Shown piece after piece: positions 36,250-47,354 of a stretch of DNA of 64,000 nucleotides. Origin of the DNA: Cryptomeria japonica (Eukaryota; Streptophyta; Pinopsida; Cupressales; Cupressaceae); the NCBI RefSeq assembly GCF_030272615.1, contig NC_081405.1, positions 653,814,920 to 653,878,919 of the forward strand, given 5' to 3'. Every line of letters begins with the position of its first letter. The first letter of the stretch is position 1. The notes below the pieces were generated by a model that worked only from the letters and a program-made list of their open reading frames with translations, was not told the DNA's origin and searched no databases. The position numbers and the translations under genes are program-made.

Positions 36250-38000
36250 ATCAAATAGAAACTTCGAAAGATGCATCCCCACGTGGCTCTTTTGGTCAAG
36301 ATGGAACTGAAGAAATTACTGGATGTGGGCTTTATCAGACCCATCGATTATGCAGACTGGATTTCAAATTTAGTACCAGTTAGCAAAGTAACTGGGGGCA
36401 TTAGAATCTGTATAGATTTTAGGGATCTCAATAAAGCATGCCCTAAGGATGATTTTCCATTGCCAAATATCGACATCATAGTGGACATGACTACTGGATA
36501 TGAGATACTTTCATTGATGGATGGTTTCTCCGGCTATAACCAAATTCGCATTGCTCCTGAAGATCAACATACGACAACATTCACCTATGCTTAGGGTACC
36601 TATTGTTGGAATGTGATGCCCTTCGGTCTTAAAAATGCAAGCGCAACATATCAAAGAGCAATGACGACAATTTTCCATGATTTCATGCATACTTTGATGG
36701 AAGACTATGTTGATGACTTATTATGTAAATCTATCACAAGAGATAGTCATCTAGCCATCCTGGGCCCAATCTTTCACCGAATGGAGACATACAAGCTTAG
36801 ACTCAATCCAAAGAAGTGTGTCTTTGGTGTCACAGCTGGCAAGTTACTAGGGTACATTATTTCTCACAGAGGCATTGAGGTCGACCCTGCCAAGGTTAAA
36901 GCAATAATGGATATGCCTCCTTCTAATCTCCATCAATTACACAGTCTGCAAGGAAAGCTCCAGTCAATCCACTGCTTCATAGCTCAGTTGGCCAATAAAT
37001 GTCATCCATTCCAGCATCTACTGCATAAAGGTGTCACTTTTAAATGGACTAAGCAATGTCAATCAACCTTTCAAGCTCTCAAAGAATATTTGTTGTCGCC
37101 GCCTATCCTAATGCCTCCTATAGAAGGAAAGTCATTTTTATTGCATATTTCTACAACTGAAATGGCATTAGGAGTTCTCTTGGCCCAACAAGATGAGAAC
37201 GACAAAGAGCGAGCTATTTATTATATCAGCTGGACACTGGTAGGTTATGAGCTAAATTATTCAACTATTGAAAGGGCATGCTTAGCAGTGGTATTTGCAA
37301 CACAAAAGCTTCGACATTATATGTTAAGCCACCAAACATTGTTGGTTACAAAAATTGATCCCTTAAAATACTTGCTTAGCTGAGCAGCTTTGATGGGTCA
37401 CCTAGCAAAGTGGGTCATGATTCTCAGTGAATTTGACATTGAGTATATGGAGCGAAAGGTGATAAAAGGGCAAGTCATAGAAGATCAACTTGCAGAGGCT
37501 CCTATTTATGATGATCATCCCATGTTGACAGATTTTCCAGATGAATCAGTATTTGTTCTTACATCTTCTAATGAATGGAAGTTATACTTTGATGGATCCC
37601 ATACCAAGTTTGGGTCTGGGACCGGCATCCTATTTGTCACCCCTCAAGGTGATGCTATTCCCAAGTCGTATAGGATAACTTTTCATTGTACCAATAACAT
37701 TGCAGAGTATGAAGCACTAGTTACAGGACTCCGAGTAGCAGTCCACTGGAACATCACGCATTTGCAAGTCTATGGATATTCTCAATTAGTCATCCGACAA
37801 GTGAATGATGACTACGAAACAAAAGATGAAAATCTTATTCCCTATAAGAACATGGTAAATTTCTTCAAGACAAAATTCATGGCTATCCATTTCAGTCAAG
37901 TTCCTAGAATGCAAAATAAGTTGACAGATGCGATGGCTACGATTGCTTCCATGTTAAATATGCCAAACAATATGGACAAATGTGAATTTTTGGTCGAACA
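36250..38000 (+). pseudogene. Gypsy-1 reverse transcriptase and two RNase H domains
   Basis: RT shows CIDFRDLNKACPKDDFPLP, LMDGFSGYNQI, MPFGLKNASATYQRAM and an intact EDYVDDLL (about 36705). The first RNase H has lost the usual Asp-rich start (LHISTTEMALGVLLAQQ) and keeps only structural motifs (YELNYSTIERACLAVVFA). The second shows LYFDGSHTKFGSGTG and NNIAEYEAL, but its third acidic residue is gone: GDSQLV reads GYSQLV (codon 37777-37779, Asp to Tyr). Stops: 36256 TAG (Gypsy-2 has Gln), 36592 TAG (Gypsy-2 has Trp) and 37381 TGA. These enzymes would convert element RNA to DNA. Confidence 0.93.
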
Positions 38001-38973
38001 GTTGTTGGTTCCTTCTTTTGACATTCCGACAGTAGATGTGATGTGCGTTCTTGTTGGTCCCAACTCCCCGTGGTACAATGATGTATATCAATATTTGAAA
38101 TCCCAAACCTTACCACCCAACCTTTCTGCTAACCAACACCAAGCCTTTATCCGACAGACAGCCAAATATGTCATCATTGTCGACACCCTTTACCGTCGTT
38201 CTTTTGACCATACCCTCCTCAAGTGTTTGGATTCTGACGAAGCACAAATGGCTTTACACGAGGTTCACGATGGTATATGTGGGGGCCATTTCAATGGCCT
38301 GAGCTTAGCCAAAAAGTTGATTCGTGTTGGGTATTATTGGCCCACTCTGGAAAAAGATGTTCATGATTTTGTTAAGAAGTGCTACAAGTGCCAGATCCAT
38401 GGAAATTACATTCATGCACTAGCCCAAGAGCTTCATTCTATCATATCTCCATGGCCCTTTTCTCAATGGGGATTGGATCTTATTGGCAAAATTCACCCGA
38501 CATCTGCAAATGGACACAAGTTTATCATTACAACCACAGAGTATTTTACAAAATGGATTGAGGCTATCCCCATGACCTATATCACTGGTGTACAAATTTC
38601 AAAATTCCTATTGAATTATATCATATGGCAGTATTGGGTTCCTCTTTCCATAGTCACTGATAATGGTCGCCCCTTCAAGAATAAAGATGTCAAGGAACTT
38701 TGTGAAAAGTTTCATATCCAACACCGTTTCTCCAGTCCATACTATCCACAGGGGAATGGTCAAGCCGAAGCATCCAATAAAACCATTATCAAGATCCTGA
38801 AAAAGGTTGTCAATGACGTTGGTCAAGATTGGCATGCTCAGTTGAATCCAGCACTATGGGCCTATCACACTTCTATCCACACACCTACTGGCGCAACACC
38901 TTATTCCTTGGTGTATGGTGCGGAAGCCATTTTACCTTTGGAAGTGGAGATTCTTTCCTTGCGTGTTTCCTAT
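38001..38973 (+). pseudogene. Gypsy-1 integrase, C-terminally truncated
   Basis: The zinc-binding H-H-C-C part is complete: HDGICGGHFNG...CYKCQIHG (about 38265-38400). The DDE core is intact: WGLDLIGKIH (about 38475), VTDNGRPFK (about 38655) and NGQAEASNK (about 38757). It then runs through WAYHTSIHTPTGATPYSLVYG to LSLRVS. At about 38973 the frame passes into the tandem repeat, so the last part (about 110 residues in Gypsy-2, with the GDLVL-type segment) is lost. Confidence 0.92.
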
Positions 38974-41076
38974 GAAAGAAGGATTATCTGTGGAGTTAAA
39001 TTATTAAATCCCCCTATTGTTAAAAGAAATCATCATTTTCATTAATACCATGGTAGCCCACAAGTCATTAAGCGGGTGTAATAGCATCCTATTAAGATAT
39101 CTAGGTTCAAATAATCTTGATGAGACCCAAGGATGTCTCATCGATATAGAAGGGCCATCGAAGAAAGGAAGCGCTGATGAACTTTAGAAAAGACTCATTG
39201 AAGACAGTAATTCCATCAACAGAAGATATCAAGGAAAGCAGAGATGGTTTTCATCGATGGGAAAAAGTATTCAAGGAGATAATACCATCGGTGTAACATA
39301 AAAAGACATCACCGAAAGGAATGTTCTCATCGAAAGAATAATGTCGATCAAACAAAAGGAAGCTACATTGATAAAAGATATCGATGAGGAAATAGGTTTT
39401 GAGGAAGCTAAAAGGCATGCCTTTGATACGCTTGGTTTCACCGATGCAACTTTATTAGTGGAAGATGATAAGGGAGGATAAAGAAATGCTTCAGTGAGAC
39501 AATAGATCCATTCACCGACAGGGCATGATGGTTTTGATGGAAGAAGTGTTTCGGTGGAAAAAATAAAGGAGGTCACCAAAGCCCACGGTTTCTTCAACAT
39601 AAAAACCCAATGGATATCAGATAGGTATCAGTGAGGAAACAACCATAGTGACCGAATACAATATTTTGATGAAAGAAGGATTATCTGTGGAGTTAAATTA
39701 TAAAAGCCCCTATTGTTAAAAGAAATCATCATTTTCATTAATACCATGGTAGCCCACAAGTCATCAAGTGAGTGTAATAGCATCCTATTAAGATATCTAG
39801 GTTCAAATAATATCAATGAGACCCAATGATGTCTTCATCGATATAGAAGGGGCATCAAAGAAAGGAAGCACCGATGAACTTTAGAAAAGACTCATCGAAG
39901 ATAGAAATTCCATTGACAAAAGATATCAAGGAAAGCGGAGATGGTTTTCATTGATGGGAAAAGGTCTACGAGGAGATAATACCATCGGTGTAACATAAAA
40001 AGGACTCATTGAAAGGAATGTTCTCATTGAAAGAATAATGTCGATCAGATAAAAGGAGGCTACATCGATAAAAGAGATCGATGAGGAAATAGGTTTTGAA
40101 GAGGCTAAAAGGCATGCCTCTGATACACATGATTTCACCAATGTGACTTTATCAGTGGAAGATGATAAGGGAGGATAAAGAAAGGCTTCGGTGAGACAAT
40201 AGATCAATTCACCAACAAGGCATGATGATTTCAATGGAAAGTGTTTCGGTGGAAAAAATAAAGGAGGTCCCCAAAGCCCACGGTTTCTTCGACATAAAAA
40301 ACCAATGGATATCAAATAGGTATCGGTGACGAAACATCCATAGTGACCGAATACAGTATTTCGATGAAAGTAGGATTATCTGTGGAGTTAAATTATAAAA
40401 GCCCCCTATTGTTAAAACAAATTATCATTTTCATTAATACCATGGTAGCCCACAAGTCATCAAGCGGGTGTAATAGCATCCTATTTAAGATATCTGGGTT
40501 CAAATAATATCAATGAGACCCAATGATGTGTCATCAATATAGAAGGGCCATCGAAGAAAGGAAGCGTCGATGAACTTCAGAAAAGACTCATCGAAGACAA
40601 AAATTCCATCAACAAAAGATATCAAGGAAAGCGGAGATGGTTTTCATCGATGGGAAAAGGTCTATGAGGAGATAATACCATCGGTGTAACATAAAAAGGA
40701 CTCACTGAAAGGAATGTTCTCATCGAAAGAAAAATATCAATTAGACAAAAGGAGGCTACATCGATAAAAGATATCGATGAGGAAATAGGTTTCGAGGAGG
40801 CTAAAAGGAATGCCTCCGATATGCATGGTTTCACCAATGCGACTTTATTGGTGGAAGATGATAAGGGAGGATAAAGAAAGGCTTTGGTGAGACAATAGAT
40901 CCATTCACCGACAGGGCATTATGATTTTGATGGAAGAGGTGTTTCGGTAGAAAAAAATAAGGGAGGTCACCGAAGCCCACAGTTTCTTCGACATAAAAAC
41001 CCAATGAATATCAGATAGGTATCGGTGAGGAAACGACCATAGTGATCGAATATAGTATTTAGATGAAAGAAGGATA
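38974..41076. repeat. About 697-bp tandem array, right part
   Basis: Anchored on GATGAACTT, units start at 39176, 39873 and 40569, giving spacings of 697 and 696 bp. A partial unit precedes (38974-39175), and the last is cut at about 41076. The anchor ATACCATGG recurs at about 39045, 39741 and 40437. Units differ by scattered substitutions and small indels. The array has the same sequence as 26998-27577, from which Gypsy-1 separates it. Long minus-strand open stretches inside the units are not supported as genes. Confidence 0.93.
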
Positions 41077-41188
41077 CATGCATTGAGAGTGCTTATCTGT
41101 CCTAGATAATTCATGAAAGGGTCCTGGGCTGCAAGAATGTGAGATAAAACCTGCATATATATATATATATGTAAATATTTATAGAAGG

Positions 41189-41241
<53 letters not shown>

Positions 41242-41655
41242 GATGAGAGGCTGAATATGAGGATGGATGATTGAATCAAGGTGAGGGTCTGATAATGAAA
41301 GTTCCCAGATAAGTATGTACAAAAATATTAGATGAGGGACCTCTCCTTGGGCTAAAGGATGGAAGACTAAATGGGTATGAAGGAGAGGAATAAAATCTAT
41401 GATTGAGATTTGATTTTTAATGATTATATCCGACCATGGATTGAGCCTTACTACTTGAGTTAAAGTCTGGGAGAACAGATATATGGGCATATTTACACTG
41501 AATGTTTGTCTGAGTATCTATATGTAAATATAGGGGGTTGGAAAAGGAATAAATAAGGGGGTTAAAACAGAGTCTGGGCAAGAGAAACATAAGGGGATGA
41601 AAGGAGAAACATGCTAATGACCACCTAGGACATGAAAACAAAGGAGGGGGTTGCC
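41077..41655 (-). other. LINE 3' region after the RNase H stop
   Basis: This is non-coding DNA between the array and the end of ORF2. It contains (AT)n near 41155-41171 and a (TG)n tract of 49 bases at 41192-41240. Nothing else is recognised. Confidence 0.6.
41192..41240. repeat. (TG)n microsatellite
   Basis: About 24 uninterrupted TG units, preceded by an AT repeat. Confidence 0.98.
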
Positions 41656-42066
41656 TTAAGGTGGCACAGATAGGAGATTGATGCCATCAGCTCCTGAGTT
41701 GGCCAACTCATCTGCTCTTTTATTGCCCTCCCTATAAATATGATTGACTATGAACCTATAAAAATCTCTGCATAAGTCAAGAGCTTTTGACAGCAAAGTA
41801 TTTAGTCTCCAATTAGGCATACTATGTTTCCTCAGAGCATTGACAATTATAGCTGAATCTCCTTCAATTTCCAAGTTCTTAACTCCTAGTTTCGTACATA
41901 AATGCAGACCCTCCACCAAGGCCATAAGCTTTGCCCAATTGTTGGTGTTGATGCCAACTGGAGAGGCAAGGGTTTTTAGTTCCTTGCCTTCCCAATTATG
42001 AACAACACATCCTATCTCTGCTTTCCCTGGGTTGCCATGGGATGCCCCATCAAAGTTTAGCTTCAC
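41656..42066 (-). pseudogene. LINE C-terminal RNase H
   Basis: This 137-residue RNase H domain sits at the end of plant L1 ORF2. It shows LNFDGASHGNPG (first Asp), IEGDSAIIVNAL (second Asp) and REGNKRADELAN (last Asp). The catalytic Glu, expected in the WAELMAL motif, reads WAKLMAL (codon 41929-41931, GAG to AAG), so the enzyme would be impaired even though this domain has no stop. The frame is shared with the upstream zinc-binding domain. The domain would remove RNA during target-primed reverse transcription. Confidence 0.9.
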
Positions 42067-43211
42067 CCAACCTTCACCTGGGGGTTGCCATCTGCATGCT
42101 TCCCTTGCTCAAAGACTTGCAATAGGACCATCTCCTACAAAGGGAGGAAAGGATACGCCTTCCCAATGTTTTTTCATCTTTTCAACCCAATAAGTGATAG
42201 AGGCATTCTTCAATGAGCCTCATGACAGTTGATTGTTCATGAGCTTAGTGATAGCCAACTCTATCCTGTTAATGATTCTAGGAACCTCTAGTTTTTCATT
42301 CTTGAAGAGACGTCTATTTCTCTCCTTCCATAGTTCCCACATAATGGAAGAAGGAAGAGCTATCCATAAACCTTCAAAGAGACAACCATGCCTGAGGAGA
42401 GGCCATGCCTTGAGTATTCCAAAGATGGAGTGGGGGAAGGTTGCAGACCATTCAAGTTTGTTGGTGAACCGGATCCAACATTTGTGAGCAAAGGGGTAGT
42501 TAAGGAGGATATGACTGGTGTCTTCCTCATCTATCTCACAAAGAGGACATCTACTAGGGCCCTCATACTCCATTCTTCTAAATTTGTCCGCAGTTAGGAG
42601 CTTGTTCTGAACCGCAAGCCAGGAGAAGATCTCTGCCTTAGGCAGATAATATTTATCCCAGCAGAGATTCAAGGGAAGCTCAGTCATAGGTCTTATAAAC
42701 AATTTGGAGATGAGAGAGTACCCATCCTTGGAGTTGTATTCTCCTCTTAGGGAGCCATCCCAGATGAGCTTGTCCTCATTCTAGCTTAAGGCAATGTTCC
42801 TTGATTTAAGAATTGCCATAAGTTTTTGTTTATCCCTTACTGGGATATCCTCATCTTCCTTCTCGATCCACTGCCAACCAGCCCCATCCTCTAAAGGGGA
42901 GATATAGTCATTTAACAGGGGTCCTCTATGAGATTCAAGAAGAATATGAGTAGCACCAAAGTCATGGATATTATCAATAGCCTTATATCCACCCCATGAA
43001 TCTGACCAGAAAAGAGCTTTATCCCCGGACCCCAGGTTCCAAGTAAGTCTACCAGAGATAATCCTCCTGCAGTCTAACATAAAATTCCATAGGCAGGACC
43101 CTCTAGGAGGGTTGGTTTCTCTGAAGATTTGGATAGGATTCCCTCCATTAAGGTATTTGTGGTGCTGCAAGCGAGCTCATTTGAGGTGGGGGGTTCTAAA
43201 CATCCTCCAAA
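42067..43211 (-). pseudogene. LINE ORF2 linker and zinc-binding (zf-RVT) domain
   Basis: At 42220-42702 the protein shows FSWLAVQNKLLTADKF, then CPLCEIDEEDTSHILLNYPFAHKCW, the Cys/His pattern of the zf-RVT domain found after plant LINE RTs. Upstream (42781-43170) SCLWNFMLDCRRIISGRLTWNLGSG and ALFWSDSWGG match the usual linker. Both are in the RNase H frame. Stops lie near 42219 and 42780, and the RT above is in another frame, so at least one frameshift occurred near 43200. Confidence 0.88.
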
Positions 43212-44111
43212 CTAGCTTGTCACCCAAGGCTTTGCCCTGATCACGAAGGTTTTTAATGCCAATTCCTCCTTATTCTTTAGGTTTGCATATCTTGTCCCAG
43301 GTATGAGTGATATTTTTTGATTGTCATTAGCACCTTGCCAAAAGAAAGTCCTGAGATGCTTATTGAGCTTTGCAAGTTTAGAAGAAGATAAATATTGATA
43401 GGAGAGCTGGTAAATAGGCATAGCTGACAAGACCGATCTAACCAAGGTTTCTCTACCTGCAGATGGGAGCCATTTTCCTTTCCAAGTGTTAATCCTAGAC
43501 TTGATTTTATCCACCAAGTTGTCCCATAATTTTGAGGGTCTTCAACCCTTGTCAAGGGGAATGCCTAGGTATTTGCAAGGAAGAGTTCCTTCACTAATCT
43601 CTAGGACATTGTTGATTACTTTCCCTAAGGAGGGGTCTATATTGAACATAAAAACTATAGACTTCGCCAGATTCACCTCTAGACCCGAGGCTAGCATATA
43701 GGAATTAAGGATGCCTTTGAAGGCACTCGCTTCCCTTACACTTCCCTACCCAAAAAGCATCGTGTCGTCGACAAATTTTTGGTGGGTAAAGGGAGGGAGG
43801 CCACTGGTAATGGGGATTCCTTGGATCCCACCTTCATCTTTGGCCTTAAAGATGGATCTACCTAGGGCTTCAACGATGATGATGAAGAGGAAGGGGGACA
43901 TAGGATCTCCTTGCCTGAGCCCTCTTGAGCTGTTGAAGAAACCTTACGGGGAACCATTAACCAAGACCAACAATTTCGGGGTGAATATACATTCAAAGAT
44001 TAGGTTGATCTAGGATTTGGAAAATCCAAAGGCCTCCAAGCATTTGGATAAGAAGCGCCAGTAAACTTTGTCGTAAGCTTTGCTTATGTCTAATTTTAAC
44101 TAGCATACTTG
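43212..44111 (-). pseudogene. LINE reverse transcriptase, partial
   Basis: Reading inwards from 44111: LKLDISKAYDKVYWRFL (motif A with catalytic Asp), SSRGLRQGDPMSPFLFII (motif B), KFVDDTMLFG (motif C with both Asp), then AKSIVFMFN, YLGIPLDKG and the thumb-like INTWKGKWLPSAGRETLVRSVL. These motifs identify a non-LTR RT of the plant L1 group. Stops and at least two frame changes are visible (around 43555, 43745 and 43935). The N-terminal RT and the endonuclease are missing because Copia-E begins at 44112. Confidence 0.9.
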
Positions 44112-45661
44112 TGATAACTCAATGATGAGGAAATAGTACCAAACTGGTACTGAGAGGGGGGGTGAATCAGTACAGACAAAATACAATCCTAAATTGGTTC
44201 AACAGGGATTACTTCAAATGACTGGCAAACAGTGACACCGGTTTGAAACAGAGTGCAATCGATAAAACCTAGAATAACTAAAACAATCATAAACTAGTTA
44301 CTCACTTGGCTTTCCACTTAACTCAGAACTACACTACCATTTCACCCTTATGTATGAATAGGTAATCTATCATCATATCTTCACAACAACTAGTTCAACA
44401 TGTTTTATTGATAGGCATAAAACACAAAAACATCATATGCTTAATAGGTAATAACAAAGCATCACAAGATAAAAGCATCACACATGACACACATATTTTT
44501 CATGTGGAAACCCAACTGGGAAAAACCACGGTGGGGATGAATACCCACAAGCTTGTTGTTGAACTCTTTGGAAGTCTACTCTATTAGGAGCCTTGTCTTT
44601 TTAAAGACAGATACAATAGGTTTTGTTAGGAACCGATCCTGTTAGGGATCACCTAGTTAAGGGATGGCTAGAATACTCAGTTAAGGGTTAAACCTTGTTA
44701 CAGGTTACCTTGTTAGAGGATTTCAAGAACTCAATAGCTAAAGGATTTCCAGAGCTCTCTAGCTTTCTAGATCTCAATAAATTTGAGTTACCCTGTTAAG
44801 GGATTTACAACAAGTTGGTTAAGGCTACCCTATTAGGGAATTTTCCAACTGTTGAGGTGGTTAGAGATCAACAAGTATTTCAATGATCTAGTAACAACAC
44901 TCAATGCCAATATAGATCCACTTAAGCTCCTCTTCACCTTCTGCACTTACACTCTATAGGTATCACTTCTCTCCTCTGGTCTGGCAAGAATCACGTATCC
45001 CTTCTCTTGGATACTCACACACAACTTTTGCCAATAGCCTCCAAAAGAGTCACAACATTGACCTTATAGGACAACTGATAGGTTGGTAGCATAAACCCTA
45101 AACCCTAGACCTGTTAGGTTAAGGAATTCAAATGGTTCAATCCTGACTGTTGATCATGCTGTATTGAATGCAACAATCTTGATCCAATCTCAAGACATTC
45201 TCCATCATTTGTTTTCCACTGATTTCATGGCGGCTGATAACCCATCACACATTATCACCATTTACAGACTTCGCACATTCCCGAGGTAGATAGGAACAAT
45301 CCCCTATATGCAAGATCTTTCACGTGCACAAGGCTGATGTGGCAACATGATTTGTTCTTCATTACAATGCTAACTCATCACACAATGTCACCGGTTGAGC
45401 CATATAGGCTTGAAGCACTTCAATCAGAAACCTTGAAGTTGAGACTACCAACTAGTAGTCATACAATGATTCCATGTGTCGGTTCCCATAACCATATGCC
45501 GGTTCACCTTGAACAAGCACACTGCTTCCTTTGGTACAAATGCTAGTTCACAGTGTTATACCAGTTCTCACATATGCCGGTTCATACCTCTTCAACATAT
45601 TGACATCAATGACAACATACAATGTCATTATGTCCACATACCGGTTCACATAATGCCAACA
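44112..45661 (-). repeat. Copia-E 3' LTR
   Basis: The 1550-bp LTR reads TGATAACTCA...ATGCCAACA on the plus strand. It carries the G-run motif TGAGAGGGGGGGTGAATCAG near 44148 and ACCCAACTGGGAAAAACCAC near 44512, followed by GGTGGGGATGAATACCCACA, also present in Copia-C. CCGGTT-type short motifs are frequent. Confidence 0.9.
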
Positions 45662-45915
45662 ATCTCCCCCTTTGGCATTGATGGAAATATACAAAGATAT
45701 CTCTCCACTCTCTCCACTTCACATTCTCTCCCCCAATTTCTATAGATATCTTCTCCACTTGACATCTTCTCCCCCTTTGACAACAATACCAAAGTGGAGG
45801 CACAAGCTTCCCTATTCCATTATGATGCTCCCCCTGAGGAGTAGCATCCTTCAACACATCAATCCTGAAGAAATATTTGACTATGCAATACATGACTGAT
45901 ATGGAGCATATAACT
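45662..45915 (-). other. Copia-E polypurine tract and 3' untranslated region
   Basis: Next to the LTR the minus strand reads CCATCAATGCCAAAGGGGGA then GATTG, the plus-strand primer. A second purine run (GTCAAAGGGGGAGAAGATG on the minus strand) lies near 45766-45784. No coding sequence. Confidence 0.8.
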
Positions 45916-47354
45916 TTAGTTCACCTCCTGAAGGGGCAGTACCCCTAATTCACCTCTTAAGTGTGTAAATGTAGTCTTTGGGAGAGGCTTGGTGAATATG
46001 TCTGCTAACTGCTCCTTACTGGACACATGCTCCAATGCAATCGCTTTATTCTGAACCTTTTCCCTCAAGAAATGATACTTAAGCTCAAAGTGCTTGGTTC
46101 TAGAATGTAAAACCAGATTCTTTGAAATATTGATAGCACTTGTGTTATCACAGAATATACTTACTGGTTTAGGTATAGGGATTTTGAAGCCTTTCAGTAC
46201 ATGCTTCATCCAAATTGCCTGAGTGCAGTTCATGAAAGCTGCAACATACTCCGCTTCCACTATAGACTGAGAGATACAACTCTTCTTTTTACTCATCCAT
46301 GAGACTAGTCTACCACCAAGGAAGAATGCACCACTAGTTGTGCTCTTTCGGTCATCTACATTACTATCCCAATCAGCATCTATGAACACTTTCAAGTTGA
46401 AGTCCTTGCTATATGTATACCACAATCCATAGTCAGTAGTCCCCTTCAGATACCTAAGAATTTGCTTGACTGCAACCAAGTGGGTTTCTCTTGGACTTTT
46501 CTGGAACCTTGTAGTAAGGCCAATTGCATGTGCAATGTTTGGTCTGCTATGCACTACATATTGCAATTTACAAATCATTGATCGGTATTCCTTCTCATCA
46601 ACCAATGCTGAGTCATCCTCTTTGGATAGTTTACAACTAGTCACCATCGGTGTACCAACTAGTTTGCTATCTTCCATGCCAAAGCTCTTCAACACCTCTT
46701 TAACATACTTGGACTGAGTGATAAAGATTCCATCATTCATCTATTGGATCTATAGTCCAATAAGAACCTAATCTCCCCTATGAGTGACATCTCAAACTCT
46801 TCCTTCATCTCATTAGCAAACTCATGAGTCATCTTGTCATCTCCACCAAAGATAATGTCATCAACAAATACCTCACAAATCCGGATCTGATCTCCTTCAG
46901 ACTTCAAGTAGATATTACTATCTTCACTTGTTCTCACAAATCCAATCTTCACAAGATGGGAATGAAGGTTCTCATACCATGCCCTAGGTGCTTGCTTTAG
47001 ACCATATAAGGCTTTATGTAGCCTACATACCATGTCACTATCTTCAGATAGGGCAAACCCATCTGGTTGCTCAATATACACCTCCTCTTCAAGTGCACCA
47101 TTTAGGAATGCAGATTTTACATCCATTTGATATACTTTGAAGCCTTTAAAAGCTGCATATGCAAGAAGCATACGAACTCCTTCCAATCTGGCTATAGGAG
47201 AAAAGGTTTCTCCATAGTCTTCTCCTTCTTCTTGAGCATATCCTTTGCACACCAATTTGGCTTTGTTCCTAATACCTGTGCCATCCTCATTTAGCTTGTT
47301 TCTAAACACCCATTTGGTGCCAATGACATTTTTATTCTCTGGTCTGGGTACCAA
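45916..47354 (-). pseudogene. Copia-E reverse transcriptase and RNase H
   Basis: RT (47354 to about 46600) shows IGTKWVFRNKLNEDG, ARLEGVRMLLAYAAF, QMDVKSAFLNG, GLKQAPRAWYE and EVFVDDIIFGGDD with both catalytic Asp. RNase H (about 46390-45919) shows FIDADWDSNVDDRKSTTSGAFF, VEAEYVAA, CDNTSAINI and ends LADIFTKPLPKTTFTHLRGELG. The catalytic residues are all present. Damage is light: one frameshift near 46740-46770 with nearby stops. It is among the best-preserved copia pol fragments here. Confidence 0.93.

Larger units (their letters stand above)
27578..38973 (+). mobile_element. Gypsy-1, Tat-lineage Ty3/gypsy element lacking its 3' end
   Basis: The order is 5' LTR, primer site, 2-kb leader, gag, protease, G-patch, RT, degenerate RNase H, second RNase H and integrase. 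The dual RNase H with the second of archaeal-like type marks the Tat lineage. Gag and pol lie in one reading frame from ATG 31135 to the end of the integrase core, broken by 13 in-frame stops but no frameshift. The integrase C-terminus, any extra ORF and the 3' LTR are missing because the element joins the tandem array at about 38973. The left flank, ending CCCAC, has no partner. Confidence 0.93.
26076..44111 (-). mobile_element. Plant L1-type LINE, interrupted
   Basis: Minus-strand ORF2 sequence (RT, zinc-binding domain, RNase H) runs from 44111 down to 41656, followed by a 3' region. A poly-T on the plus strand at 26076-26082, starting GATCGATAAAAGGCCGAGACC, looks like the poly-A end of a LINE. 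I infer that both belong to one element whose 3' untranslated region contains the tandem array, later split by Gypsy-1. The 5' end is cut at 44111 by Copia-E. The join of the two LINE parts is inference; they could be two separate LINE copies. Confidence 0.55.

Noticed and set aside
39271-40837. Repeated minus-strand open stretches in the 697-bp units
   Set aside because: Similar frames recur because the units are repeats; lengths differ and no domain or codon pattern supports translation.
26998-41076. CRISPR-like array
   Set aside because: Unit length near 697 bp without short repeat/spacer structure; a plant tandem repeat.
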